Shown here piece after piece: positions 17,030-26,498 of a stretch of DNA of 64,000 bases (positions within the stretch are counted from its first letter, which is position 1; each line of letters begins with the position of its first letter). Source of the DNA: Candidatus Brachybacter algidus. GTDB taxonomy: Bacteria > Bacteroidota > Bacteroidia > Chitinophagales > Saprospiraceae. The notes below the pieces were generated by a model. It had not been told where the DNA came from, ran no database searches, and saw nothing but the letters and a program-made list of their open reading frames with translations. The DNA is taken from NCBI GenBank assembly GCA_016711705.1, contig JADJSK010000014.1, positions 186,001 to 250,000 of the forward strand, given 5' to 3'. A program made the translations under genes and the position numbers.

Positions 17030-20000
17030 TTAAGCCATTTCATGCCGGATCGTGCTCATTCCTTTCTTTCCCTTATCCACGACTAAATGATATGGAATGC
17101 GCTCCTTCATAGCTTCTACATGGGTTATAAGGCAAAGTGTTTTATTGCCAACAGATCGGATCTTTTCTAAAGCTCCGATGGCCATTTCCAGCGTGTCCGG
17201 ATCCAGTGTGCCAAATCCTTCATCTATAAATAAACTTTCGATTTTACTGGTTTCCGAAGCAAAATCGCTTAGGCCCAAAGCCAATGCCAGGCTCGCAATA
17301 AAGGTTTCTCCACCACTTAATGTGGCACATGAACGCAACCCATTTGGTTCGAAATCATCATATATCATTAGATCTGCCTCTTCCTTAGACCATAATTCCT
17401 TTGTATCGAATTTAAATTTGTATCGGTCATTCATCAAGGCTAGATGTTTGTTGGCAAGCACAGCCAGATGTGACAAGGTAATTTTTTGAGCAATGTTTTT
17501 GAAATGATGTCCAGTGGCAGAACCGATCAATGTATTAAGTGTCCTTACCGGAGACCACTCAATTTCAATGTTCTCGAGATCTTTTCTTAAGATTTCCCCA
17601 TGGGCAACATTGGCCTCATGCAAAGCGAGCTGGGATCTGATGCTGCCCAATTCCTGACTTTCTGTAGTAATTTTTGTATTTAATTCTTGATTCTCTGATG
17701 TGTAAGTTTCAATATCAACCGTTAAGTCTATCAATGAATTCAATTCATTGATACGGTCTTGACTTGCCTGATGCAATTTTGTATTTATACTGATATTTTG
17801 TTGAAGATTTTCAATATTCTTTTTCCAAAGAGATACAGAATTTTGCAATACGAACACTTGTTCTAATTGTTCAATTGAAGCAATTTTGCCAGCAACAATA
17901 AATTTATTTATTTCAATTTCGAGCGTTTCAATTTGTTGTTGATTTCTGGCATAAACAGTTTCTTTATTGGATAATTCCTGAGCTATTCCTCTAACTTGAT
18001 TTTGGATAGTTTCAAAAGAAGATTCAATGGTTTCTGACCATTTTTGAACAGGAATATCCAATGGGAATTTGGCTTTTAATTGAATATTAGTTTCTTTTTC
18101 AGTTTTTTCCAGCGCTTCCATCTCCACTGAATAATTTATAGCTTCGTCCAAATGAGGTAGCTCCTCATTGAGCTTAAGCAGGGATTTAACAGAAATAATT
18201 GACGAATTAATTTCCTCCATTTTAAGGATCAGTATCTGCGGATCGCCAAGCGATTCAGTTATATTTAAACCTTGTTTTTTGATGTTAATTTCTTCAAGAA
18301 TGGAATCTAATTTATTGCTTGAAGATGCTAGGTCTGTATTTAAATTTTCTATTGTTTTTTGGATTCCGGCTAATTGAGTTTCATATCTGACAATCAGGAG
18401 GTTATTTTCATCCATGGCTTTTTTGGCTTTTTCATAATCCAATTGATAATCATCCTTTGCCAAGTGTTCATGATGCCTTAAAGGTCCATCTGCTGCACCG
18501 CACAATGGACAGTCCTCATCGGCCTTTAATTGACTTCGGTGTTGCTCCATGGACCTGATCTTATTCTGCTGTAAGAGAATAGTTTCTTTATCCTTACAAG
18601 TATTTTCCAGAACTGAGCGAAGCTGAATATTATCTTTTAGTGCATTGATCAACCTTACATTTTCCTTTTCGGCCTCATTCAGATTTTCTTTGCTTAGTTT
18701 GATCTGTTGGCTAATCTCTCTGTATTTTTGGGTTTGATGTTGTAGGGATTCTATTTGCCGCTGTCTTTGAAGTTGATTTTCCAGCAGGTCATCATTGATA
18801 ATGCTTATGCAAAGTTTTTCTTTCAGATCATTCACCCTTTTAGACAACTCTTTATGACATTCCAATAGCGTTTGCGTAAATGTTGTTACATCCTGTTTTT
18901 GGAAATTTTGAATTAATGATGCCTCCTTAGTTTGAGCAAGCTCTCTTTCAAGATTTATTCGTACATGTTTTTTATTTGTTGAAATAGAAGTTAAATCATT
19001 TTCGATGACGAGGACATCGTCTTTAAATTTTCTTAGTTGTGACAAAAATTGATTTTCCTCATTAGAAATTGAAATAATTTCTGCTGTTTTGGAATATATT
19101 TCATCTAATTTCACTTGAATTCGTGCGCCTTCCTCCTTTAATGCTGAAATTGTTTCCGTGATATTGTTTTGTTCCTGTGATAATAGTCTTTGATTATCAA
19201 AGACTGGTTTGATTGTCATTGCAGCGTCGAACTGTTCAATATCCTGACCATGTTTCAATTGAATTTCTGCCAGTGCTGCTTTTTCGAGTTCTAATTTTTT
19301 TCCTATTGATTGAATTGAATTATTTTCTTTTGTAAATGTATTTCTATTGTGAATGATTGTATTTAATTCAGTCGATCTTGCCTGATACAATTTAACCTGA
19401 CCCTCTATCAGATTTATTTTTGACTGAAGATCTAAGACTTCTTCTTTAGACTTTATCGATAAATTACTTAATTTATTTTGGATCTGATCAGCAACAGCTT
19501 TTAATTCATTATTTTTAACAAAAACTGCCTGACCAATTCTGGTATAATTTTCTGTACCGGTTATTTTCTCCAGTATGTCTGCTTTCTCGCTGAATTTTGA
19601 TTTTAAAAATGATGCAAAGTCTCCCTGAGCCAACATAATAGATTTATTAAATTGATCAAAGTTCATTCCAATCAATTCAATTATTTTGGATTTTGCCTGA
19701 CTTAATCCGCTTTCCATTACTTTTAAATCATCATCATAAATTGACATTTTTGCCGTTTCCCAGCCACTGCTTCTTGGCTTATGTTTTATTTGCCATCGGG
19801 ATGTATACTTTTTATGATTGATGGTAAATTGTACGTCAACACTTGCCTCTCTGGCGCCATGTGTTACAATTGCTCCCGACTCGTCTATACTTCCTATTGG
19901 TTTATTGCCAAACCTTTTTACAATTCCAAAAAGACCAAGTGTAATAGAGTCCAGGATCGTTGTTTTTCCGGATCCGGTGGCGCCTACGATCAGATAGACT

Positions 20001-20092
20001 CCTTCAGACCTTTCATTTATGTCGTCAAAATCGATGGTATGTTCTCCCGCAAGAGAATTTATATTTTTAATTATTAATTTATTGATTCTCAT
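17030..20092 (-). CDS. sbcC: Exonuclease subunit SbcC (SMC-like ATPase)
   Basis: 1020 residues, normal for SbcC. The N-terminal ATPase half has Walker A GATGSGKTTILD near residue 37 and a Q-loop region (MLAQGDFASFLK). Long coiled coils flank a zinc-hook C-P-L-C near residue 528 (ADEDCPLCGAADGPLRHHEH). The C-terminal half has the ABC signature LSGGETFIASLALALGLSDF and Walker B SLFIDEGFGTLDPDTLEMA. With SbcD it forms the Mre11-Rad50-like nuclease that cuts hairpins and protein-blocked DNA ends. The sbcD gene precedes it with a 14-bp overlap. Its presence is relevant here because the window contains long perfect palindromes, which are SbcCD substrates in other bacteria. Confidence 0.96.
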   Translation of the reverse strand: MRINKLIIKNINSLAGEHTIDFDDINERSEGVYLIVGATGSGKTTILDSITLGLFGIVKRFGNKPIGSIDESGAIVTHGAREASVDVQFTINHKKYTSRWQIKHKPRSSGWETAKMSIYDDDLKVMESGLSQAKSKIIELIGMNFDQFNKSIMLAQGDFASFLKSKFSEKADILEKITGTENYTRIGQAVFVKNNELKAVADQIQNKLSNLSIKSKEEVLDLQSKINLIEGQVKLYQARSTELNTIIHNRNTFTKENNSIQSIGKKLELEKAALAEIQLKHGQDIEQFDAAMTIKPVFDNQRLLSQEQNNITETISALKEEGARIQVKLDEIYSKTAEIISISNEENQFLSQLRKFKDDVLVIENDLTSISTNKKHVRINLERELAQTKEASLIQNFQKQDVTTFTQTLLECHKELSKRVNDLKEKLCISIINDDLLENQLQRQRQIESLQHQTQKYREISQQIKLSKENLNEAEKENVRLINALKDNIQLRSVLENTCKDKETILLQQNKIRSMEQHRSQLKADEDCPLCGAADGPLRHHEHLAKDDYQLDYEKAKKAMDENNLLIVRYETQLAGIQKTIENLNTDLASSSNKLDSILEEINIKKQGLNITESLGDPQILILKMEEINSSIISVKSLLKLNEELPHLDEAINYSVEMEALEKTEKETNIQLKAKFPLDIPVQKWSETIESSFETIQNQVRGIAQELSNKETVYARNQQQIETLEIEINKFIVAGKIASIEQLEQVFVLQNSVSLWKKNIENLQQNISINTKLHQASQDRINELNSLIDLTVDIETYTSENQELNTKITTESQELGSIRSQLALHEANVAHGEILRKDLENIEIEWSPVRTLNTLIGSATGHHFKNIAQKITLSHLAVLANKHLALMNDRYKFKFDTKELWSKEEADLMIYDDFEPNGLRSCATLSGGETFIASLALALGLSDFASETSKIESLFIDEGFGTLDPDTLEMAIGALEKIRSVGNKTLCLITHVEAMKERIPYHLVVDKGKKGMSTIRHEMA

Positions 20093-21290
20093 GGACGTCG
20101 TTTTCTATTTTTTCAAATGCTTCCATCAGACTAATTTTTACATCCTCTTCATAATTATTAAATCCAAGTATATTTTGCATGATAACTTTAGGTTGAAGAT
20201 CCTCTACCATGTATTTATTCTCTTCAGCAATTTCTGTAACATCAGCATCCTTAGTACTAAATGATTTTTTTGCAACAATTAATTCATCCGAATCTAATTC
20301 CTGAAGAAATTCATTGAATTGTGCATAAGCTGAACCATAATTGGAATCTTCCACGACCCTAACTTCGATCAGGTCTTTAAGTGAAAATGATTTTTGATGA
20401 TTAATTATTTTGTCTTTAATCTCTTCCACACTCCCTGTCCAGCGGATAAACTTTCTGAACATTGGTACCTCTAATTTCTCCCATTGGATATTTTTATCTT
20501 TTATTTCCAGGATCATAACTGATTTCCGATCATTCATCTCACTGAAACTCAGGATCACCGGTGAACCAGCATAGCGGATGTGTCCACTTTCTGAAAGTCC
20601 CTGTGGACGGTGTATATGGCCCAATGCGATGTAATCAAAACCATGATCGATCTTTATCAAAGACAAGCCACCAAGGTTTCCGACATGGATCTGATGTTCT
20701 ACATCTGACGCTTCAGTGCCTTGAATAAAAAGATGTCCCATACCTATTGTGACGAGCCCGGGATGCATTTCTCTTGCCATGGCGTGAGATGCTGAATATT
20801 TGTCACTCATGGCTTTATTGATATTTTCTGCTAGTTGTTCACTAGACATGCCCGCTTCGAAGACTGCAAGTTCGCCTTGACGAATAAAAGGAATTGCGCA
20901 GATAACTGCTTGTTGTAAACTGTTTTTATCATGTAAAAGTATAATCTCCTCCTCATGCTTTTCTGAGGTGTGTCCAATCACCCTAATGTCCAGATTCTGA
21001 AACAGAATTTTTGGAGAAGAAATAAACCTTCCTGAATCGTGATTTCCGGCGATGATTATGACCTGACAATTTAGTTTGATCATTTTTGCCAACCATTTAT
21101 TGTACAGATCTACGGCATCCTGTGGAGGATGTTTAGTGTCGAAGATGTCGCCTGCATGTAGGATGCATTCTATATTTTCTTTTTCAACGATGTCAGCGAG
21201 CCAGTCCAGGAATAAGACCATTTGGTCGAGTAGGTCTATTTTATTGAGGCGCAAGCCCAGGTGCCAGTCGGCGGTATGGAGTATTTTCAT
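20079..21290 (-). CDS. sbcD: Exonuclease subunit SbcD (Mre11-like)
   Basis: Start placed at the ATG 21288-21290 because the family begins MKILHTADWHLG; a longer frame to 21359 adds 23 hydrophobic residues without homology. Metallophosphoesterase motifs are in order: HTADWHLG, ILHAGDIFD, IIIAGNHDSG, GMGHLF and YIALGHIHRPQ. About 403 residues with a C-terminal capping domain. Nuclease partner of SbcC; the two reading frames overlap by 14 bp, suggesting translational coupling. Confidence 0.95.
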   Translation of the reverse strand: MKILHTADWHLGLRLNKIDLLDQMVLFLDWLADIVEKENIECILHAGDIFDTKHPPQDAVDLYNKWLAKMIKLNCQVIIIAGNHDSGRFISSPKILFQNLDIRVIGHTSEKHEEEIILLHDKNSLQQAVICAIPFIRQGELAVFEAGMSSEQLAENINKAMSDKYSASHAMAREMHPGLVTIGMGHLFIQGTEASDVEHQIHVGNLGGLSLIKIDHGFDYIALGHIHRPQGLSESGHIRYAGSPVILSFSEMNDRKSVMILEIKDKNIQWEKLEVPMFRKFIRWTGSVEEIKDKIINHQKSFSLKDLIEVRVVEDSNYGSAYAQFNEFLQELDSDELIVAKKSFSTKDADVTEIAEENKYMVEDLQPKVIMQNILGFNNYEEDVKISLMEAFEKIENDVHENQ

Positions 21291-21719
21291 ATGTATATTT
21301 AAAATATAACATTGACAATATATGATATTTATAAAATTTGGGCAAAAAAAATACGACACTTATTGGTGCAGCATTTGTAAAGTATTATTTGTGTAAGGTA
21401 GCTAGTTCATAAATGGATAGATTTTACATCATTATTATTCAATGAAATATTCAACCCACTCCGGGGTTGGGAGCTTGAATTCGTTTACCCCGGGTTCAAC
21501 CCGGGGTCATTATTGTTAACCCCTATTGGGGTTAGAATTGCAACTATATTGGATTACAAAATTTATTGGCTTGATTATAGTTTTTTGATAGGATAATTTT
21601 TTAGATTATTCTCCAGCGAACCTCATTAATTCCTTTTTCAAAAGTTAAATAATCGCCTAAAGTCTGGAACTAAAGAAACTACCAGCTCTCATTTATAATT
21701 GACCATTTATAATTTATAA
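21291..21719. other. Intergenic region with three GC-rich hairpins
   Basis: 429 bp without genes. It is AT-rich apart from the hairpin cluster at 21452-21534. It lies upstream of sbcD and downstream of the minus-strand HMA gene, so the sbcDC promoter is expected in it, but no clear box was found. Confidence 0.6.
21452..21534. repeat. Cluster of three hairpins with ACCCCGG/GGTT arms
   Basis: Three inverted repeats in a row: CAACCC-ACTCCG-GGGTTG (21452-21469), ACCCCGGGTT-C-AACCCGGGGT (21487-21507, perfect) and TAACCCC-TATT-GGGGTTA (21517-21534). The arms are related to one another, so the cluster probably arose by duplication of one palindromic unit. Confidence 0.8.
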
Positions 21720-22331
21720 TTATTCCCGGTCATACTGACAGCATGCATGCAGCTTATCATATGCTTTATCATCCCCTTTCACTTTATCTGTATCATAACC
21801 TACAGAAGCGATTTTATTATGAATGTCAGTCAATTTTGCCTTTTTGTCATCGTATTTTACGGTGATCATTTTGGTATCTTTGTCCCAAACTGCTGACTTT
21901 ACCCCTTTGACAGATTTAGCAGCTGTTTCGATCTTCTTTTTACACATATCGCAATTTCCGGAAACCTTGAATGTCGAGGTTATTATACCTTCAGGTTGAG
22001 GTGTGTAGTTAATTTGTTTAGCAAAACCCACTCCTTCTGCCTTAATCTCATCTCCAACCATGATCTGACGGGGTTCGTAACCTGCTTTTTCCACCAAACC
22101 TGTATATTTGTCTTTATCTACTTTGACACCTTTTGCGACATTGAATGTCACCATGCCTTTTTCCAAATCGACGTGAAGGTCTTTTACTTCTTTGGATTTA
22201 GAGAATTTTTTCTCTACACCATTAACGCAAAAGCCGCAGCTCATGCCGTCTACTTTAATCTGGACGGGGGTTTGTGCGTTTGATACTGCACCAATCAATA
22301 ATAGGATTAAAATAATATTTATTTGTTTCAT
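21720..22331 (-). CDS. Exported protein with two heavy-metal-associated (HMA) domains
   Basis: 203 residues. Signal peptide MKQINIILILLLIGAVSNAQ. Two HMA domains follow: residues ~22-90 with the metal-binding DGMSCGFC (C-x2-C) and ~115-180 with SGNCDMC (C-x2-C). The tail ends in a C-C pair (LHACCQYDRE) that may add another ligand. Because it is exported, it likely binds Cu, Zn or a similar soft metal in the periplasm rather than serving a cytosolic ATPase. The next gene upstream on the same strand is a broken barrel-like gene. Confidence 0.88.
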   Translation of the reverse strand: MKQINIILILLLIGAVSNAQTPVQIKVDGMSCGFCVNGVEKKFSKSKEVKDLHVDLEKGMVTFNVAKGVKVDKDKYTGLVEKAGYEPRQIMVGDEIKAEGVGFAKQINYTPQPEGIITSTFKVSGNCDMCKKKIETAAKSVKGVKSAVWDKDTKMITVKYDDKKAKLTDIHNKIASVGYDTDKVKGDDKAYDKLHACCQYDRE

Positions 22332-22345
22332 TGGTTTATTTTTTT

Positions 22346-22419
22346 AGAAAGTGAGAAAGTGAGAAAGTGAGAAAGTGAGAAGGTGAGAAAGTGAGAAGGT
22401 GAGAATGTGAGAATGTGAG
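22346..22419. repeat. Octamer tandem array (AGAAAGTG)n
   Basis: About nine copies of an 8-bp unit AGAAAGTG, with variants AGAAGGTG and AGAATGTG toward the right. It lies 15 bp upstream of the HMA protein start, where replication slippage could alter promoter or leader spacing. A GC-rich hairpin (CCCCCTCCGAAGGGGG near 22433-22448) follows directly. Confidence 0.9.
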
Positions 22420-22576
22420 TCCACCCCCTTGGCCCCCTCCGAAGGGGGACAGCTGCTGCTCATCAAATTACCTTCTATTAAATCAACGGAATTGCAATGT
22501 TCAGAAACAGCCTGCGGTTTGGAGCTTGTGAATCTGCTCAATCGTTTATTATTCATTATTCACTTTTCATCATTCA

Positions 22577-23362
22577 TTAATAAATATAACGTATTCCTCC
22601 ACCTAATGTTTCATTAGGATAGTAGTTATTATTGCCATTTTGGAAAACTGATTTTTGGTAAAATGCTTCGAAGGCTATTCTTCCAAATGCATATTGAATG
22701 CCCGGCGCGAGATAAAAGGAAGAAGATTTTGCATTTAGTTGATCTACAAATTCTGTTTCAAGAAATACATTCAACTGACGGATCGGGAAAACATGTTTGA
22801 GTAATGGAACACCAAAAGCCACTTTTCCCTGAAAAAAATTGGAAGTAATATAAGGTGATATATCTCTCACAATGCTGATTCAAAAATATCCAATGATACC
22901 GATCTTCAAAGATTCCATACCGGCAATGATTCCACCATACGAACCCCAGATTCCTGAGCCGACTGGTTTGATATGCGCGTGCTGTTTGGCTACATAGAAA
23001 CTATGGGCGCCCTTTACAGCCAACCGAATAGTTTTGCCCTGTAGGTCCTGTTTGAAATATTGGTATTTTCCGGCGATGCCGACATCGGAAAGAATAAAAC
23101 CGTTTTGTGCCGAGCCAATATATTTTTGAAGTGGCAACATTAATTCGAAAGATAATTTATTGCTTACATTGTAATCTACGGAAGGCATAATGAATCTGCC
23201 GTCCAATTTATCTGCTTGCATGTACGAATAAACTACTCGCACTGTACCAACTTGTTGGCCCAGCATAATAGGTTTGTCAGCAAGGATAGGTGGTCCCTGA
23301 CAATATGCAGATGATAATAGAAAAATAAGTATTATAATTTGAAATAACTTTTTAAAAAGCAT
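22577..23362 (-). pseudogene. Envelope beta-barrel-like protein, interrupted by an in-frame TGA
   Basis: One reading frame of 262 codons with a TGA at 22880-22882. The first part (160 residues) begins with a signal peptide (MLFKKLFQIIILIFLLSSAYCQ) and alternating amphipathic strands (VRVVYSYMQADKLDGRFIMPSVDYNVSNKLSFELMLPL). The part after the stop continues in the same frame and style (ISIVRDISPYITSNFFQGKVAFGVPLLKHVFPIRQLNVFLE) and ends in a strand with terminal aromatic Y. Both parts together look like one small outer-membrane barrel. The stop may be a genuine nonsense mutation or a single-base consensus error. Its neighbour is the HMA protein, so a metal-related role is possible. Confidence 0.65.
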
Positions 23363-23449
23363 TAGTTATTGTTAGTTGCTTTTGTTTAATAAACTGCAAA
23401 AGATTATTTTATTCAAATAAAATTAAATTGATCAAGAGTCAAATATTTA

Positions 23450-23743
23450 TCAAACGTATGAATATTTATTAATCGCTTCAAAATCTTCTCCTTTGGTTTC
23501 ATTTAAATTTTCAATATCAAAATCATCCTGAAGTCCTAACCAAAACTTTGCAGAATTTCCAAAAAATTTACTTAGACGTAACGCAGTATCCGCAGTAATT
23601 CTCCTATTGCCTTTTATTATCTCAGAAATACGAGTTTGAGGAATACTTAATTCCTTGGAAAGCCTGTAAGCACTTATTTTCAACGGTTCTAGAAATTCGT
23701 AAAATAAGATTTCCCCGGGATGAATATTAGCTAATTTTTCCAT
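23450..23743 (-). CDS. higA: HigA-type antitoxin, helix-turn-helix
   Basis: Start set at the ATG 23741-23743 (MEKLANIHPGEILFYEFLEPL), the typical HigA/VapI start, giving 97 residues. The XRE-type helix-turn-helix covers ISAYRLSKELSIPQTRISEIIKGNRRITADTALRLSKFFG, followed by the family motif SAKFWLGLQDDFDIE. It neutralises the HigB toxin encoded just upstream (10-bp gap) and probably represses the operon. The toxin-first order is the hallmark of higBA. Confidence 0.92.
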   Translation of the reverse strand: MEKLANIHPGEILFYEFLEPLKISAYRLSKELSIPQTRISEIIKGNRRITADTALRLSKFFGNSAKFWLGLQDDFDIENLNETKGEDFEAINKYSYV

Positions 23744-23753
23744 ATAAAAAATT

Positions 23754-24035
23754 TTAATGATAATCAATTATTGTAACATTACTCGCAAATCCAGCCTTCC
23801 ATATGAACATTATTCTCCATTGTTTATTAATTCGAATGCTATAATATGACTTTAAATCCCCAGATAGCTTTTCAAGTCTGTTTGATGGTGGAATTTTTAA
23901 ATCTGCTAGATTTTGTGAACTATTCAACATCCTTAATTTACGTCTGGCTATCTTCTGCATTTCAAAAGGGAGTGACATTACTCTAGATCCGTTATAAATC
24001 ATTTGAGTTTCTTTCGACCCGAACGAAATTATCAT
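23754..24035 (-). CDS. higB: HigB-type toxin (RelE/ParE superfamily)
   Basis: Start set at the ATG 24033-24035 (MIISFGSKETQMIYNG), giving 93 residues; a longer frame reaches 24068. Family features: an early FGSKETQ segment, LPFEMQKIARRKLRMLNSSQNLADLKIPPSNRLEKLSGD and the C-terminal SIRINKQWRIMFIWKAG...VTIIDYH, which is the conserved HigB/RelE core. These toxins are ribosome-dependent mRNA interferases. First gene of the higBA pair. Confidence 0.92.
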   Translation of the reverse strand: MIISFGSKETQMIYNGSRVMSLPFEMQKIARRKLRMLNSSQNLADLKIPPSNRLEKLSGDLKSYYSIRINKQWRIMFIWKAGFASNVTIIDYH

Positions 24036-24150
24036 GATTGTAAATTTACTAACGCCAAAGGTAAGCAATATGTTTTTCTTTTTTTATTCTTCTTAAAGTA
24101 ATTGTTCTTCATCAAAAAAAACAATCCACCTCACCACCAAAATTCTTCTT

Positions 24151-24158
24151 TACTTTGC
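24151..24158 (+). promoter_or_regulatory. Possible -7 box (TACTTTGC) directly before the ABC-F start
   Basis: TACTTTGC resembles the Bacteroidota -7 element (TAnnTTTG) with one base less in the spacer, and lies only 4 bp before the ATG at 24163. If used, the mRNA would be essentially leaderless. Inference from motif only. Confidence 0.35.
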
Positions 24159-24162
24159 AACC

Positions 24163-26019
24163 ATGAATTATCTTACATTAGAAAATATTAAGAAATCTTA
24201 CGGGGACAAAATATTGTTCACCGGCCTTTCAATGTTCATCAACGAAGGTCAAAAGATCGCCCTTATAGCCCGAAATGGCACAGGAAAAACCACCTTACTT
24301 CAAGTCATAGCCGGACTGGAAGGCAGTGAAGGTGAAAATGCAAAGATCCAGTTTAAGAAAGATCTCCGCATCGAATACCTGACTCAAGAACCAGAGTTTA
24401 ATCCGGAACATACGGTGATGGATGCCATATTCGCCAGTGAAAATCCTGTACTTCAGGCTGTCAAAGAGTACGAAAGTGCCTTGTTGCATCCCGAAAATGA
24501 AGACAGGATGCAGAAAGCCATGAATAAAATGGAGGATCATGAGGCTTGGGATATGGAATCCAAGGTCAAAGAGATATTGACAAAGCTTAAGATCGGTGAC
24601 TTCGAACTTCAAGTCAAAAACCTTTCCGGAGGTCAAGTCAAAAGGCTTGCATTGGCGAAAGTTTTGATCTCTGAGCCGGAACTTCTTATCCTCGATGAGC
24701 CTACCAACCACCTGGACATGGAGATGATCGAATGGCTGGAAAACTATTTGCAGCATCCGGGATTAACATTATTGTTGGTTACCCACGACAGGTATTTCCT
24801 TGAAAATGTGTGCAACCAGATCCTCGAACTGGAAAACGGAAACATATATAAATACGCCGGAAATTATTCTGAATATCTTGAAAAGAAAAATGAAAGAGCA
24901 GAGAATGATGGTGTAGTCCTTGATAAAAACCGTAAACTTTTCCTGAAAGAACTTGACTGGGTGCGTCGTATGCCTCAGGCCAGATCGACAAAGGCGAAGT
25001 CAAGAATAGATAAATTTGATGAATTAAAACAGGAGTTATCTCAGCAAAGAGATGCCACCATGCTTCAAATCAATATAAAGGCAAACCGCCTCGGAAGCAA
25101 AATTATCGAAGCGCACAACATCGGAAAAGCTTACGATGGTAAAAAATTATTCAGTGGATTTAGCTATAAATTCAAACGATTTGACAGAGTGGGTATTATT
25201 GGGCCTAATGGTACCGGAAAATCCACTTTTCTTCAGATCATCACAGGTGGATTGATTCCGGATGATGGCAAGATCGTCATTGGTGAGACTGTGGTATTCG
25301 GTTATTATACGCAGTCAGGGATGAAACTTAAAGAGGATAGAAGAGTCATCGACGTAATCACGGATGTCGCTGAATATATTCCGACTGAAAAAGGTCATAA
25401 TATCACTGCCGCCTCCCTTTTGGAGAAATTCATGTTTCCAAGGGAGCAACAACAAGTCTTCGCATCACAGCTGAGTGGTGGAGAAAAAAGAAGATTATAT
25501 CTCCTGACTATTTTGATGGCCAATCCAAACTTTCTGATCCTGGATGAGCCTACGAATGATCTTGATCTGGTTACGTTGAATGTGTTGGAAGAATTTTTGA
25601 CTACATTCCAGGGTTGTGTTGTTCTTGTGTCTCATGATAGGTATTTTATGGACAAATTGGTCGATCATTTATTTGTATTTGGTCAGGATAATAAGATCAT
25701 CGATTATCCGGGCAATTACACCCAATATCGTGCTTATCTGGAATTGGAAGAGCAAAATCTTCGTGAAGCAAAAAACAATCCAGTAGAGGTCGTTGCGAAA
25801 CCTGCTGCTATAGTTTCCTATGAGGACAAAAAGGAGATCCAAAAAGTAGAGCGGGAGATCAAGAAGTTGGAGGAAGAAAAAGCATCTATCACTGAGAAAT
25901 TTAATGACATGACAATGTCAGTGGAGGATATACAAAAACATTCTACTCGTTTGAAGGAAGTGGAAAGTCAAATCGAGGAGAAAGAGATGAAGTGGATGGA
26001 ATTGGTGGAAGGGGTGTAG
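24163..26019 (+). CDS. ABC-F family ATPase (Uup/EttA-like translation factor)
   Basis: 618 residues, two ABC domains in tandem and no membrane segment. Domain 1: Walker A ARNGTGKTTLL, signature LSGGQVKRLALA, Walker B LLILDEPTNHLD. Domain 2: GPNGTGKSTFLQI, LSGGEKRRLYLL, FLILDEPTNDLD. The linker between them (residues ~240-310, WVRRMPQARSTKAKSRIDKF) is the ABC-F interdomain region that contacts the ribosomal E site. A C-terminal coiled coil (~545-618) is as in Uup-type members. Likely role: relief of ribosome stalling; antibiotic protection cannot be excluded. Monocistronic. Confidence 0.94.
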   Translation: MNYLTLENIKKSYGDKILFTGLSMFINEGQKIALIARNGTGKTTLLQVIAGLEGSEGENAKIQFKKDLRIEYLTQEPEFNPEHTVMDAIFASENPVLQAVKEYESALLHPENEDRMQKAMNKMEDHEAWDMESKVKEILTKLKIGDFELQVKNLSGGQVKRLALAKVLISEPELLILDEPTNHLDMEMIEWLENYLQHPGLTLLLVTHDRYFLENVCNQILELENGNIYKYAGNYSEYLEKKNERAENDGVVLDKNRKLFLKELDWVRRMPQARSTKAKSRIDKFDELKQELSQQRDATMLQINIKANRLGSKIIEAHNIGKAYDGKKLFSGFSYKFKRFDRVGIIGPNGTGKSTFLQIITGGLIPDDGKIVIGETVVFGYYTQSGMKLKEDRRVIDVITDVAEYIPTEKGHNITAASLLEKFMFPREQQQVFASQLSGGEKRRLYLLTILMANPNFLILDEPTNDLDLVTLNVLEEFLTTFQGCVVLVSHDRYFMDKLVDHLFVFGQDNKIIDYPGNYTQYRAYLELEEQNLREAKNNPVEVVAKPAAIVSYEDKKEIQKVEREIKKLEEEKASITEKFNDMTMSVEDIQKHSTRLKEVESQIEEKEMKWMELVEGV

Positions 26020-26028
26020 GGGTTAGAT

Positions 26029-26083
26029 GCTAGAGACTAGATACTAGAAGTCAGAAGTTAGAAGGCAGAAATTAGAATGGAGT
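26029..26083. repeat. Heptamer array after stop codon
   Basis: Eight units in strict 7-bp register (GTTAGAT, GCTAGAG, ACTAGAT, ACTAGAA, GTCAGAA, GTTAGAA, GGCAGAA, ATTAGAA), starting within 10 bp of the ABC-F stop codon. Same family as arrays at 34433, 45051, 47529, 52362 and 55895. Confidence 0.85.
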
Positions 26084-26273
26084 GAAAAACTAGAGTTGGA
26101 TTATAACGACTGTAAAATGCAGATAATCTTATTCGGGATAAGAATTTAACTCCGATAATCATAGGCATAAAATAAAATCATTTAGAAAGATTAAGAAAAA
26201 TAAGTAAGCAAACTTAATAATCGATATTCGTGAATTTAATTTTTGTTAGTTGTAAAGTATTAGATTGCATTAT

Positions 26274-26498
26274 ATGATGAAAGAACCAAATGATAATAAT
26301 ATAGCAAAAACTAAATTAAGATTTTATTCTAGTTTTGAAGAGGCCGATGAAGACAATATTAAGAGGATTTTACTTCAGGAACCTCTTGAACGCATTAGAG
26401 AAACTGTAGAATTAATATTACGTGTCTATAACACAGACCATGAGCAGTTAAAAAAAAGAGGAGGTTATAGAACATTCAAAATAAGCTTTACAGAATGA
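26274..26498 (+). CDS. Small protein of unknown function paired with a nucleotidyltransferase
   Basis: 74 residues from the ATG at 26274 (an ATG also at 26277; a TTG at 26265 is less likely). Charged and mostly helical (DEDNIKRILLQEPLERIRETVELILRVYNTDHEQLKKRGGYRTFKISF). Its stop overlaps the start of the nucleotidyltransferase by ATGA (26495-26498), so the two are translationally coupled. The arrangement resembles two-gene nucleotidyltransferase modules, some of which are toxin-antitoxin systems; the role is not established. Confidence 0.72.
   Translation: MMKEPNDNNIAKTKLRFYSSFEEADEDNIKRILLQEPLERIRETVELILRVYNTDHEQLKKRGGYRTFKISFTE

Noticed and set aside
21291..21359. N-terminal extension of SbcD
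   Set aside because: SbcD normally starts at MKILHTADWHLG; the extension is short, hydrophobic and unconserved.
21487..21507. tRNA arm (GGTTCAA-like sequence)
   Set aside because: It is the loop of a perfect ACCCCGGGTT palindrome; no cloverleaf can be drawn around it.
22344..22556. Minus-strand open frame translating as repeated SHFLTFSLSHLLTF
   Set aside because: It is simply the translation of the AGAAAGTG octamer array.
22880..22882. Selenocysteine or alternative genetic code
   Set aside because: Only one in-frame TGA; no SECIS-like hairpin noticed and all other genes use TGA normally as stop.
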